This document shows, one piece after another, positions 1-7,266 of a stretch of 12,212 nucleotides of DNA. Made by a program: the position numbers and the translations under genes. Position 1 is the first letter of the stretch. Every line of letters begins with the position of its first letter. The notes under the pieces were generated by a model, which was given only the letters and a program-made list of their open reading frames with translations, had not been told where the DNA came from and made no database searches. Source of the stretch: Candidatus Aenigmatarchaeota archaeon (lineage in GTDB: Archaea > Aenigmatarchaeota > Aenigmatarchaeia > GW2011-AR5); assembly GCA_016198625.1 (NCBI GenBank), contig JACQIH010000002.1, forward strand, positions 1 through 12,212, read 5' to 3'.

Positions 1-54
1 ACATTACTCAGAGAACGCGGTACGTTTACTTATGACTATAGGGGATGTATTTGA
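1..54 (+). CDS. 3' end of an upstream gene (partial)
   Basis: An open frame runs from the window edge and ends with TGA at 52-54; the readable tail is TLLRERGTFTYDYRGCI. The stop overlaps the ATG at 54 of the giant gene in a TGATG arrangement, typical of translationally coupled operon genes. This overlap is the main reason to believe the frame. Too little is visible to assign a family, and a chance 17-codon open frame cannot be excluded. Confidence 0.4.
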   Translation, partial: TLLRERGTFTYDYRGCI

Positions 55-3000
55 TGCCACCAGAAGAGAAAGAGTTCAAGGATTTGGTACGTCGGCTTAA
101 GAAAGAGATTTTAACTTATGAAAAGCCGGAAGACGCGAAGGAGTATGCTAAACTTCAGTTTATGAAAATAGGCGTGTCTGAAAAAAAGGCGGAAAAAGTT
201 GCGAATGAATTGATTGCAAACTACTGGAAAAAAGGCAAGATAGAAAAAAAGAAAGTGGAAAAAGAAGTTGAAAAGGAAGTAGGCGAAGTACGAAGGAAAG
301 AAGCTAGAAGATCTTGGTCGGTAACCACGGAAGAAGGCTACGAAGAATTTAACAAGGGATGGCTCGCGCTTCAGGAAATAAGACGAGGATTTTATTCTGA
401 CACCCAATGGGAAAAAATGAGCGACAGAATCAAATTGGAATTTTACAAGCATATTGAAGATATACTCAAAAACCCAGGAAAATACAGGGATGACGAAGAC
501 TACGAGACAATAAAAATAGCCTTGGCGAAAAGTTCTGTAAAGGGAATAGAAGGACATCCTGTTGACAAGCTTGAAGAAGCAGCTTTGATGGCAATCGGAG
601 TTCTTAAAAGAGGAAGGCCTACAAGTAAAGGTCCCTTAGGAAGATGGGGCACTGCAAGGGATATATTGACGTATTGGAGTGTACCAGGCCCAAGTCCTTC
701 TCCCAGTCCAAGCCCTTCACCAAGCCCTTCCCCGTCACCCTCCCCAAGTCCATCACCATCTCCCTCACCCTCCCCAAGTCCATCACCGAGTCCATCACCG
801 AGTCCATCACCCATCCCGCCTTTTATATGGACAAAGGAAAAGCTGGCAATCAAGAAAACGCATCCGGAAATAGTCAGGATAGCGGACTGGAAAAAGGACT
901 TTGACAAGGAAAAGGACGACTGGAAGAAGCGCCATGATGCATGGAAAAAGGATATGGACAAATGGAACAGGGAATGGAACGAATACCTGAATAGCCTCGG
1001 TGGTCCTAGCCCGAAGTCGAAACCATTAGACCCTCCAGACGAGCCCCAAGAGCCCCAGCCTCCAAGCGAAGTAGGCGAGAAGGGCTTCCCCACAAAAGGC
1101 CGGGTGCGCGTAAAGGTCGAGATGGAGCCCATAGCAAGGATTTCAGTCCCGGCAGGCAGGGAGCTGATAGTAAAAGTTATTATCCGCTCGTTCAATCCCA
1201 GGCTGGCAGAAGGCGAAAAGCGGGAGTATATTCAAGAAGAAAAATGGGACCCTGTCAAGAAATTTGACCATGAGTTCAAGTTCGACTTGCCACCGGGAAA
1301 TTACTCTGTTACAGTAGAAGTATATACTTCTCTCAAAAGGCTTTTAGGCAAAAAGGGTCCCCAGCCTCTTCTTGTTCTAGGCGTCGGCGAAGTTTCTCAC
1401 GATTACCGCGCGGAGATGTACGGCGGCTACCAGCCGCGAGGCACGGAAATCGGCGATACGGCCGGAAGCTTGCTGAGCCTGGGCGGGATAAGGAAACGGC
1501 TCGGCAAGGAAATAGGCCAGCTTCTCTGGAAGGACCGCACGGCGAATCCTTTCCTGAGGAATGCCGTAAACGCCGGGAAGAAGATGCTCGACGAGGCGGG
1601 CGCCACGGAGTATTCGCGTCTTTTCGAGGGCGTGGGCGGCCTGAAGCAGCGGTACCAGCAGAGATGGCGCGACCTTCAGGGACGGAGAGGCCAGTACCAG
1701 CAGGACCTTGGGCGCCTGCGCGGCCATATCAGGCGTTACGAGAGGCAGTTCGGCGCGCCGCGGTTCGGCGTAAGGCCCAACGACATCATCAACGTTGCGG
1801 GAAGGGCGCTGCAGGATGTTACAGCGTCAGCACAGCTTGAGGCAGCGGGCATAAGGGCGCAGGTAGAGGACCTCATGACCCGCGCCAGGCAGTACCAGGA
1901 AGACCGTGACAATTATTTCACGGAATTCGACAAGGAGCTTCTTGATTTGTCCGCGCGGCTCCGCGATTACCTTAGGGAAAGAGCAAGGACGTTTACCATA
2001 CGCCTCGCGCGCAGGTACAGGTTCCCGATAACGCCGCTTGCTGAAAAACCGAGCGAAGACTTGCCCGAAGGCGCGAAGGACACAATAGCCCTGGACACGG
2101 AACTCAGGGATTATTCGACAAACCTTGCCGAGGATTACGTCAAGCGCGGCAGGACGTTCTTCCACGCGCTGTCCCGCCAGCTGGGCAGGATAGGCGGAGC
2201 CGGCGAGACGTTCGGAGAGACATATTACAACGTAGTCAGAAGCTTGTGGGACCTCATAACAGGGCCGTGGACGATAGCATGGATTTTCGTCGTAATCCAG
2301 CTTTACTTCTCGCTGAACTACATCGGCTACCAGCCCACGCTGCTTTTCTCGATGCCGGCCGCAGGCGCCCTGATGATGTTCTTCATGAACTTCTCGCAGG
2401 TGAAGCGGCCTTTGGACGGCGCTACCCACGCGGGAGTCGGAGCCCTGCTCGGCCAGGGGATTATCATCTTCATGTACGCGCTTGGCATTACGCCGAGCCT
2501 GTGGGGATGGACGTGGTTCGCTGGCATATGGTTCCTCCTCGGCACCATAGGCGCGTTCGAGTTCTATCCTGTCGGAGGGCCGCGCATAATGTTCCAGACA
2601 GCCGTGCTCGTCCTTGTGTTCGGATACCTCGCATTGGGGCCTTACAAGGGCTACTGGGAACTGGTGAAGGACCAGCTCCGCGCGCCGCTGTACACGATAT
2701 ACCTTTCAGCCAAAAGCGCCGTGAGCGACGTCTGGCTGCTCGCTACAAACCCCACTGCTTGGTACGCGAAGCAGCAGGTAATCAACGTGAAGCCCGAGCA
2801 GCCCATATCGTTCCCGATAGAAGTAGAGACAACGCACTTCGGGGCAGAGCCACCCCAGGCCCCTGCCGGGACAGCTTTCTCCACTATTGTTGTCGTCCGC
2901 AACGTGGGCAAGCTCGACGCGCGCGACATCAATATCGAATACGAGTGCAACGAGTGGTGCGACACGCGAGTCGCGAAGCTGCAGCAAACAGACAGGTTCA

Positions 3001-6000
3001 GCGTCATGAGGCCCGGTGAAAGCAACAGCTTCACCATAAACAACATCTTGGCGAAGCGCGCCTCCGGCAGGGAAGCCGAGTTCCGCAGGGCGCGCGTCTT
3101 CTTCAACGTGTCGTACAACTACTCGACGAATTCCTCGCTGAGGGTGGAAGTGATAAGCCAGCAGGAGCTGAACAGGAAGTACCGCGAGCGCGAGGAGGTT
3201 TTCGTGCCAGTGCTCGCGACGGACAAGGCGACCAGCGTGAAGTTCTCTCTCAACGTCGGACCGCAGCCGCTTATCTATAACGGAGGCGCCGCGAACCCCC
3301 GCAACTGCGACGAGGCGGGCGGCACGTGCAGGGAGATGCTCAAAGGCTCGGAGCAGCAATACTACGTTTGCGAGGATGAGGTGACCGGCAAGTCAAGGTG
3401 CCTAGAAAGCTGCCCTTACAACCCGCCGCTCAACAGGGAAAAACTCAAGGAAGGTCCTTACTCGCTCGCGGAATGCCAGGCAAAGGCCGGTCTGGAAGTA
3501 ACCGCACAGCCCGCTGCGCCTGCCGAGACGAGCCCGTGCCCGGGCAATGAAATAAAAACACAGCAGTGCGTGGCCGGCAGCGTATGCTGCAAGAAGCAGG
3601 GCACCGGCCAGCTTCTGGTTTCCGTGAGCAACCGCAGGCCCGACGGCAGGATAGTTCTGAGGAAGGACAGCGAGATATTGATTTACTTCCCTAACTCAAT
3701 CGGCAAGAGCCTGAACTGCAACGGCTGGACGAAGCTGAGAACGGAGAATTTTGTAGAAAAGGATCCTAAAACAGGTCGGGATATTTATAAGTACAGAGAT
3801 AGAGTCCGGGCCGCCGCTGCCCAGGGCAAGGAGCTTGTCGTTTACAGGATGCCGCTGACTGCGGAGATGAAACCCTACGAGTTCCAGACGACGTTCGCGC
3901 TGCTCTGCAACTTTGAGGTAGCGTCCGTGGAAACGGCGCGGACGGACTTCATCATCGCGGAGCTGCCCGAATACATATTCAAGCTCGAGAAAATACTGGA
4001 CGTCCCCGTGACGCCGCCGATAGGCATCCTGTTCGACCCTGACCAGGCGACCTGCAGCCAGTGCGGCGACGGAACGTGGCAGAAATGCAAGCCTGAAAGA
4101 TGCACCGAGCTTTCGGGCAAGGACAAGAAATGCTGGTACGACACAGGCGGCTCGGGCAGCGTTTTCGACAAGGACGGCACCAAGCTCAGCAACCTGTACC
4201 AGAAGATAGCTTCTTACGTAATCCTCGACAGGTGCCGCTCGTGCGGCAAGGTGTTCGAACAGAGCGTGGCGTGCGAGACGTTCTATTACCAGGACGCGTG
4301 CGAGAGGGTAGCGAAAGACCAGTGCAGCCTGAACTGCAAATGGGCCAAGCTCGATGATTTGGCGAGCCGCCCGGGAATAACCCTCACCGATCTGGAGAAG
4401 ACGCAGAACGGCAGATGCGAGGCGAAAACAGGAATAATCGGGGCGCCTGCCAATTACTGCAAGGACCTCGGAGCGAACAAATGGTGCGTGCTGGGCCAGG
4501 GAGCCTGCAACGACGACAAGGAATGCTATCCCGCAGGAAGCGCCCTCGAATGCCGCGACCCGGGCGTCGGAGCAAAGCTATGTTGCAGCAAATATAACAA
4601 GAACGACCCCACCGCCGAAGCGAAATCAAACCAGGAATGCAAGGCAGAGTTTAACAAGGTCAGGCAGCAGGTCATGGCGCCGCCTGCAGGCAAGGCCGCT
4701 GTCGGGGCATGCGACCTTACAAACGTGAATGCGATAAACAGGGAGCAACTGCGCAATTACATCACGACGAACGCGCCGGCTGATTCCATACTTAGGAACG
4801 CGCCGGATGCAATCTACGACGCAGCGACAAGCTCGGGAATCAATCCTGCGTTCCTGCTTGCGCTGGCAGTGCATGAAGGCGCGTGGGGGACTTCCGAAAT
4901 AGCAAAATGCAAGCTGAATACCTTTGGCTGGGGTGCCCAAGAATCCTGCAAAGGTCAGCACTGTACTTCCGACGGTCCGGGTTGCGCTATAAGATTTTCG
5001 ACAGCTAAGGATGGAATAGAGACAGTTTCCAAAGGAATTTACGAGAAATGGCTTTCCCCAACGCCGACCTATCCGCCGCAGCGCGTGAATCTCGACCAGA
5101 TAAGCGGAAATACGCCGCTCACCAACGGCTGGACAATTTACGCCTCGGATAATAATTGGCCGCAGGGCGTCGCGAACAAAATGAGCGAAATATTAGGGGC
5201 AACGTGCAGCCCGACGGCACAGCCCAGCTACGCAGCCGCGCAGCCCGGCGTATCCGCAGCAGCCTTGTCATGGCCCGTGCCGTCCAGCAGCAGCATAAGC
5301 AGCTGCTTCGGGCCGCGGCCCTCGACGAATAGTGTTCATGGAGGCATTGACATTGCAGGAAGCACTGGCGTGCCTGTTCTTGCCGCAGCAGACGGCTATG
5401 TGGAATTTGTCAATACAGATTCCAATGGCTGCAGCGGCGGCGGAATATGCATGAGCGTAAAACATACTGCGGATAGCGTGACTTACTACACGTGGTATCT
5501 GCACCTTAGCAGCATACGGAGCGATTTGCTCTCGGCAACGAAAGACAATCCTATTCGTGTTACAATGGGTGATGAAATAGCGAAGCTCGGCAACACGGGA
5601 GTAAGCCAAGGACCTCACTTGCATTTCGAAATCCGCGACGCCAGCAATAAAGCAAGAGACGGCGCGATCAATCCATGCCTGTTCCTGGACTGCAGGAGCA
5701 AGACCGTTCTCGCGGAAGTCAGCAATCCGCAGGGATGCAACGACGTCAGCCCTGCCCAAGGCTCCGGAGTTACGACAACTTCCATACCGCCGCTGCAGAA
5801 GACATTTTTGCCTGCAACTTTCCTGGGCTCTCCGGATTATTGCTCGACAAAGGCGCAGGACTTCGCCGGGCTGAAATGCAAATCAGGCGAGGGAAGATGC
5901 AAGAGCACGAGCGAGTGCGAAGACAATATTGAAGTGATAACAACTTCTAGCGGCGAGCAAAGGTCTCTTCGACTCGATTGCCGGGATCCGGGAGTCGGCA

Positions 6001-6086
6001 TCAATCTTTGCTGCCTGGAAAAGACAGAAGGGTTTGATTCCGACTTTGTCTGCAGGTCAGACTACAACAGAAATAAAGGAACATAA
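54..6086 (+). CDS. Giant membrane-anchored surface protein with GH73-like and M23 peptidoglycan hydrolase domains
   Basis: About 2010 residues. I chose ATG 54 because it overlaps the upstream stop (TGATG) and has an AGGGGA Shine-Dalgarno-like run at 40-45; ATG 45 is an in-frame alternative, and TGA at 33-35 closes the frame upstream. There is no N-terminal signal peptide. Domains in order: Lys/Glu-rich helices (1-100); Pro-(Ser-Pro)20 spacer (213-253); Trp heptad coil (279-308); Pro-rich linker; beta domain (about 350-445); Gln/Arg-rich helical region (about 500-720); five hydrophobic segments (about 738-862); Ig/CARDB-like domain (about 913-1070) with sequons N1018, N1022 and N1026; Cys-rich and beta segments with CxxC pairs (1070-1535); GH73-like domain (1561-1718) with AVHEGAWGTS, probable catalytic Glu1608, and NTFGWG; M23 domain (1740-1876) with HxxxD (His1762, Asp1766), His1817 and HLH (His1855, His1857), so all expected zinc and catalytic residues are present. 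GH73 enzymes cut glycan strands and M23 enzymes cut peptide cross-links of bacterial murein. Odd segment count and basic loops predict N-inside, C-outside. The function in this cell is inferred: wall attack, or wall opening for a transfer machine. Confidence 0.9.
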   Translation: MPPEEKEFKDLVRRLKKEILTYEKPEDAKEYAKLQFMKIGVSEKKAEKVANELIANYWKKGKIEKKKVEKEVEKEVGEVRRKEARRSWSVTTEEGYEEFNKGWLALQEIRRGFYSDTQWEKMSDRIKLEFYKHIEDILKNPGKYRDDEDYETIKIALAKSSVKGIEGHPVDKLEEAALMAIGVLKRGRPTSKGPLGRWGTARDILTYWSVPGPSPSPSPSPSPSPSPSPSPSPSPSPSPSPSPSPSPSPSPSPIPPFIWTKEKLAIKKTHPEIVRIADWKKDFDKEKDDWKKRHDAWKKDMDKWNREWNEYLNSLGGPSPKSKPLDPPDEPQEPQPPSEVGEKGFPTKGRVRVKVEMEPIARISVPAGRELIVKVIIRSFNPRLAEGEKREYIQEEKWDPVKKFDHEFKFDLPPGNYSVTVEVYTSLKRLLGKKGPQPLLVLGVGEVSHDYRAEMYGGYQPRGTEIGDTAGSLLSLGGIRKRLGKEIGQLLWKDRTANPFLRNAVNAGKKMLDEAGATEYSRLFEGVGGLKQRYQQRWRDLQGRRGQYQQDLGRLRGHIRRYERQFGAPRFGVRPNDIINVAGRALQDVTASAQLEAAGIRAQVEDLMTRARQYQEDRDNYFTEFDKELLDLSARLRDYLRERARTFTIRLARRYRFPITPLAEKPSEDLPEGAKDTIALDTELRDYSTNLAEDYVKRGRTFFHALSRQLGRIGGAGETFGETYYNVVRSLWDLITGPWTIAWIFVVIQLYFSLNYIGYQPTLLFSMPAAGALMMFFMNFSQVKRPLDGATHAGVGALLGQGIIIFMYALGITPSLWGWTWFAGIWFLLGTIGAFEFYPVGGPRIMFQTAVLVLVFGYLALGPYKGYWELVKDQLRAPLYTIYLSAKSAVSDVWLLATNPTAWYAKQQVINVKPEQPISFPIEVETTHFGAEPPQAPAGTAFSTIVVVRNVGKLDARDINIEYECNEWCDTRVAKLQQTDRFSVMRPGESNSFTINNILAKRASGREAEFRRARVFFNVSYNYSTNSSLRVEVISQQELNRKYREREEVFVPVLATDKATSVKFSLNVGPQPLIYNGGAANPRNCDEAGGTCREMLKGSEQQYYVCEDEVTGKSRCLESCPYNPPLNREKLKEGPYSLAECQAKAGLEVTAQPAAPAETSPCPGNEIKTQQCVAGSVCCKKQGTGQLLVSVSNRRPDGRIVLRKDSEILIYFPNSIGKSLNCNGWTKLRTENFVEKDPKTGRDIYKYRDRVRAAAAQGKELVVYRMPLTAEMKPYEFQTTFALLCNFEVASVETARTDFIIAELPEYIFKLEKILDVPVTPPIGILFDPDQATCSQCGDGTWQKCKPERCTELSGKDKKCWYDTGGSGSVFDKDGTKLSNLYQKIASYVILDRCRSCGKVFEQSVACETFYYQDACERVAKDQCSLNCKWAKLDDLASRPGITLTDLEKTQNGRCEAKTGIIGAPANYCKDLGANKWCVLGQGACNDDKECYPAGSALECRDPGVGAKLCCSKYNKNDPTAEAKSNQECKAEFNKVRQQVMAPPAGKAAVGACDLTNVNAINREQLRNYITTNAPADSILRNAPDAIYDAATSSGINPAFLLALAVHEGAWGTSEIAKCKLNTFGWGAQESCKGQHCTSDGPGCAIRFSTAKDGIETVSKGIYEKWLSPTPTYPPQRVNLDQISGNTPLTNGWTIYASDNNWPQGVANKMSEILGATCSPTAQPSYAAAQPGVSAAALSWPVPSSSSISSCFGPRPSTNSVHGGIDIAGSTGVPVLAAADGYVEFVNTDSNGCSGGGICMSVKHTADSVTYYTWYLHLSSIRSDLLSATKDNPIRVTMGDEIAKLGNTGVSQGPHLHFEIRDASNKARDGAINPCLFLDCRSKTVLAEVSNPQGCNDVSPAQGSGVTTTSIPPLQKTFLPATFLGSPDYCSTKAQDFAGLKCKSGEGRCKSTSECEDNIEVITTSSGEQRSLRLDCRDPGVGINLCCLEKTEGFDSDFVCRSDYNRNKGT
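690..812 (+). repeat. (Ser-Pro)20 codon repeat inside the giant gene
   Basis: 41 codons encode Pro followed by 20 Ser-Pro pairs. The DNA uses mixed synonymous codons (TCA, TCC, TCT, AGT, AGC with CCA, CCC, CCT, CCG). A 23-base unit at 735-757 recurs exactly at 765-787, which suggests growth by replication slippage. The product is a stiff extended spacer between the N-terminal helices and the Trp heptad coil. Confidence 0.92.
4455..4586 (+). repeat. Cys-rich module, copy A
   Basis: Residues 1468-1511 start with YC and end with ECRDPGVGAKLCC, spacing seven cysteines over the module. A second copy lies at 5838-6014. This copy is just before the GH73-like domain and runs on into a tail ending near QECKAEFN. 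The pattern suggests a small disulfide-stabilised extracellular fold. Its binding target is unknown. Confidence 0.7.
5838..6014 (+). repeat. Cys-rich module, copy B
   Basis: Residues 1929-1987 start with YC and end with DCRDPGVGINLCC, matching copy A at 4455-4586, with a longer middle loop. It follows the M23 domain and is nearly the end of the protein; the tail FVCRSDYN parallels the tail of copy A. The two copies therefore bracket the lytic domains. Confidence 0.7.
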
Positions 6087-6095
6087 GAAAATTCG

Positions 6096-6659
6096 TCAAG
6101 GCGAGGTTCTCGGCCTGTATGGTGACGAGGTAACAGGGCGGGGATACTTGGTAAGTTTAAGAACTCTTTCTGAACAAACTACAAGCCATCTCTCCTGCTC
6201 GTCGTTAAACTCCCTTGCCTGTAGCTTACATCCTCCTGCTCGAACATCCTGCGTTACATTATTCGTTCTGACCATTACCTGCGAGCGAGGAGGATCGTTT
6301 AATTGGTTTTCAAGTTTTTTCGCGAATCTATCCAGCTCCGCATTTCCTAAATCCTTAACGTCGAAAGTAATTCTTTTGCTGCGAACGGGCCGGTCTCTCG
6401 GGTCACCTTCATCAAAGGTTGTAAGGACCGCTTCTGTGGGACTTAAACGATAAAATTCATGAAATCTTAAGTCCCGGTTAGTAATGTCTATTCCTGGCCT
6501 GCGATAGCTTTGGCGCCATGTATTTATGCCCTCGCGCCCTCCGGCAAGCGGTAAGCCGAAATAAGCACTCGCCCCTGCAAGAGTCCCGCCCAAGGCTAGC
6601 CAGCCCCAATTCCTTCCGACCCAGTGATACAAATTTACTGCAGGCGTATAGATTGGCAT
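6096..6659 (-). CDS. Single-span membrane protein, paralog of its upstream neighbour
   Basis: 187 residues, family not recognised. One hydrophobic segment lies near the N-terminus (about 14-40, with WVGRN before it and AYFGLPLAGG at its end). A soluble domain of roughly 145 residues follows, with a sequon (NNVT) and two cysteines (GGCKL and WLVVC), suggesting it faces outside. The start is ATG 6659, preceded by TGAT with a three-base gap. It begins 13 bases after the stop of the 7200-6673 gene, so the two are probably cotranscribed. Similar elements in both proteins are an M-P start, aromatic-V-x-R-N before the span, a Gly-rich span ending AYxG, an R-I-[TV] strand followed by a Phe/Lys helix, and a CxLxA..F.D motif. 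Its stop lies 9 bases from that of the giant hydrolase gene, which converges on it. Confidence 0.8.
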   Translation of the reverse strand: MPIYTPAVNLYHWVGRNWGWLALGGTLAGASAYFGLPLAGGREGINTWRQSYRRPGIDITNRDLRFHEFYRLSPTEAVLTTFDEGDPRDRPVRSKRITFDVKDLGNAELDRFAKKLENQLNDPPRSQVMVRTNNVTQDVRAGGCKLQAREFNDEQERWLVVCSERVLKLTKYPRPVTSSPYRPRTSP

Positions 6660-6672
6660 ATTATCACATCAA

Positions 6673-7200
6673 CTATCTGCAGGTCCATCTCCCTTCAAAA
6701 GTTCCGTCCCTGGCATAAAAATACCTATTTTTGAAATGAAATGTCAGAGATCCCGCATCAGAAAATGACGCTTCAAGGTCGCATTTTTCAAACTTTTTCG
6801 CAATGTCGCCCGTAGGGTCTTCAAGCGCAACAATTCTCGTTTCCTGGTTGAAACGGCCTCCGCGCGTTGCAATCGCCGGCACATAGCCTTTCTTACCCGG
6901 GGTTCTACCAAAACGACTGTACAGGACCCAGTCATCAGGGTGATTATCAGGCAAGCGCCTAACTGTCCAGGAACCCTGCCACGTGGATGTCCATGCATCT
7001 CTTCTTTCATGCGGCGGCGTGTCCAGAACACCGTACTTCACCTGGCGACCAGCTCCTGAAGCGGGAGGGTAAATGCCTCTCTGCCCGATATACGCGCCGA
7101 CACCGAATGCCAGCAGGCCCGCCACGCCGACAGCTATAAGGGTATTCCTGCTGGCGTTCCTGACGTAGTTCCAAGCCGCGTGTCCGTTTGGCATGCCCAT
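6673..7200 (-). CDS. Single-span membrane protein, paralog of the downstream gene
   Basis: 175 residues from ATG 7200, family not recognised. The frame stays open to an ATG at 7233, but that would place the TATA-like box inside the gene; the box centre lies 20-26 bases upstream of ATG 7200 and ATG 7194, so a leaderless start at one of these is preferred. Starting at 7194 gives MPNGHA, which mirrors the MPIYTP start of the downstream protein. A Gly/Ala-rich span (about 20-42, ending in GAYIG) follows NYVRNASRN. The rest is a soluble domain rich in Trp, Arg and Gly with two cysteines (KCDLEA, RWTCR), likely outside. It is the first gene of a two-gene minus-strand unit diverging from 7255-7791. 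Confidence 0.78.
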   Translation of the reverse strand: MGMPNGHAAWNYVRNASRNTLIAVGVAGLLAFGVGAYIGQRGIYPPASGAGRQVKYGVLDTPPHERRDAWTSTWQGSWTVRRLPDNHPDDWVLYSRFGRTPGKKGYVPAIATRGGRFNQETRIVALEDPTGDIAKKFEKCDLEASFSDAGSLTFHFKNRYFYARDGTFEGRWTCR

Positions 7201-7214
7201 TACTAAGGCAAAAA

Positions 7215-7226
7215 CCTTTAAAAAGA
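7215..7226. promoter_or_regulatory. Shared bidirectional TATA-like box
   Basis: CCTTTAAAAAGA reads as an AT-rich TATA-like element on both strands (TTTAAAAAG forward, CTTTTTAAAGG reverse). Its centre is about 26 bases from ATG 7194 on the left and would place a forward start site near 7247, some 7 bases before ATG 7255. The whole divergent gap is 54 bases, so both transcription units must use this small space. No BRE was assigned with certainty. Confidence 0.6.
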
Positions 7227-7247
7227 TTTTCACTCGTTAGTAATAAC

Positions 7248-7266
7248 TGATTTTATGGCTTTCACT
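7248..7266 (+). repeat. Start-site repeat, copy 1 (TGAT ribosome-binding element plus ATG)
   Basis: TGATTTTATGGCTTTCACT spans the start of the 7255 gene and matches 7902-7920 at 18 of 19 bases. TGAT, three bases before ATG, can pair with the AUCA just upstream of CCUCC at the archaeal 16S rRNA end. The 6659 start has the same TGAT-N3-ATG spacing. Confidence 0.6.

Noticed and set aside
690-812. Short tandem repeats resembling a CRISPR array or noncoding minisatellite
   Set aside because: The period is 3-6 bases with synonymous variation that keeps the reading frame; there are no spacers.
500-1195. Minus-strand open frame of 231 codons rich in Gly/Asp/Glu repeats
   Set aside because: It is the antisense shadow of the Ser-Pro codon repeat; it has no start signal and the plus strand has clear domains.
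1377-3359. Several long overlapping frames on both strands (up to 257 codons)
   Set aside because: They lie in the GC-rich part of the giant gene, where stops are rare in other frames, and give Arg/His/Ala-rich low-information products.
54-6086. Phage tape-measure protein
   Set aside because: Long helices, spans and lytic domains would fit, but the Ig-like domain, glycosylation sequons, dense disulfide-type cysteines and absence of any phage structural gene fit a cell-surface protein better. Not fully excluded.
6034-6453. Plus-strand 139-codon frame across the end of the hydrolase gene
   Set aside because: It is antisense to the 6659-6096 membrane protein, which has a better start, a span and a paralog.
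7201-7233. Upstream start at 7233 for the minus-strand membrane protein
   Set aside because: It would place the TATA-like box inside the coding region and adds residues without a match in the paralog.
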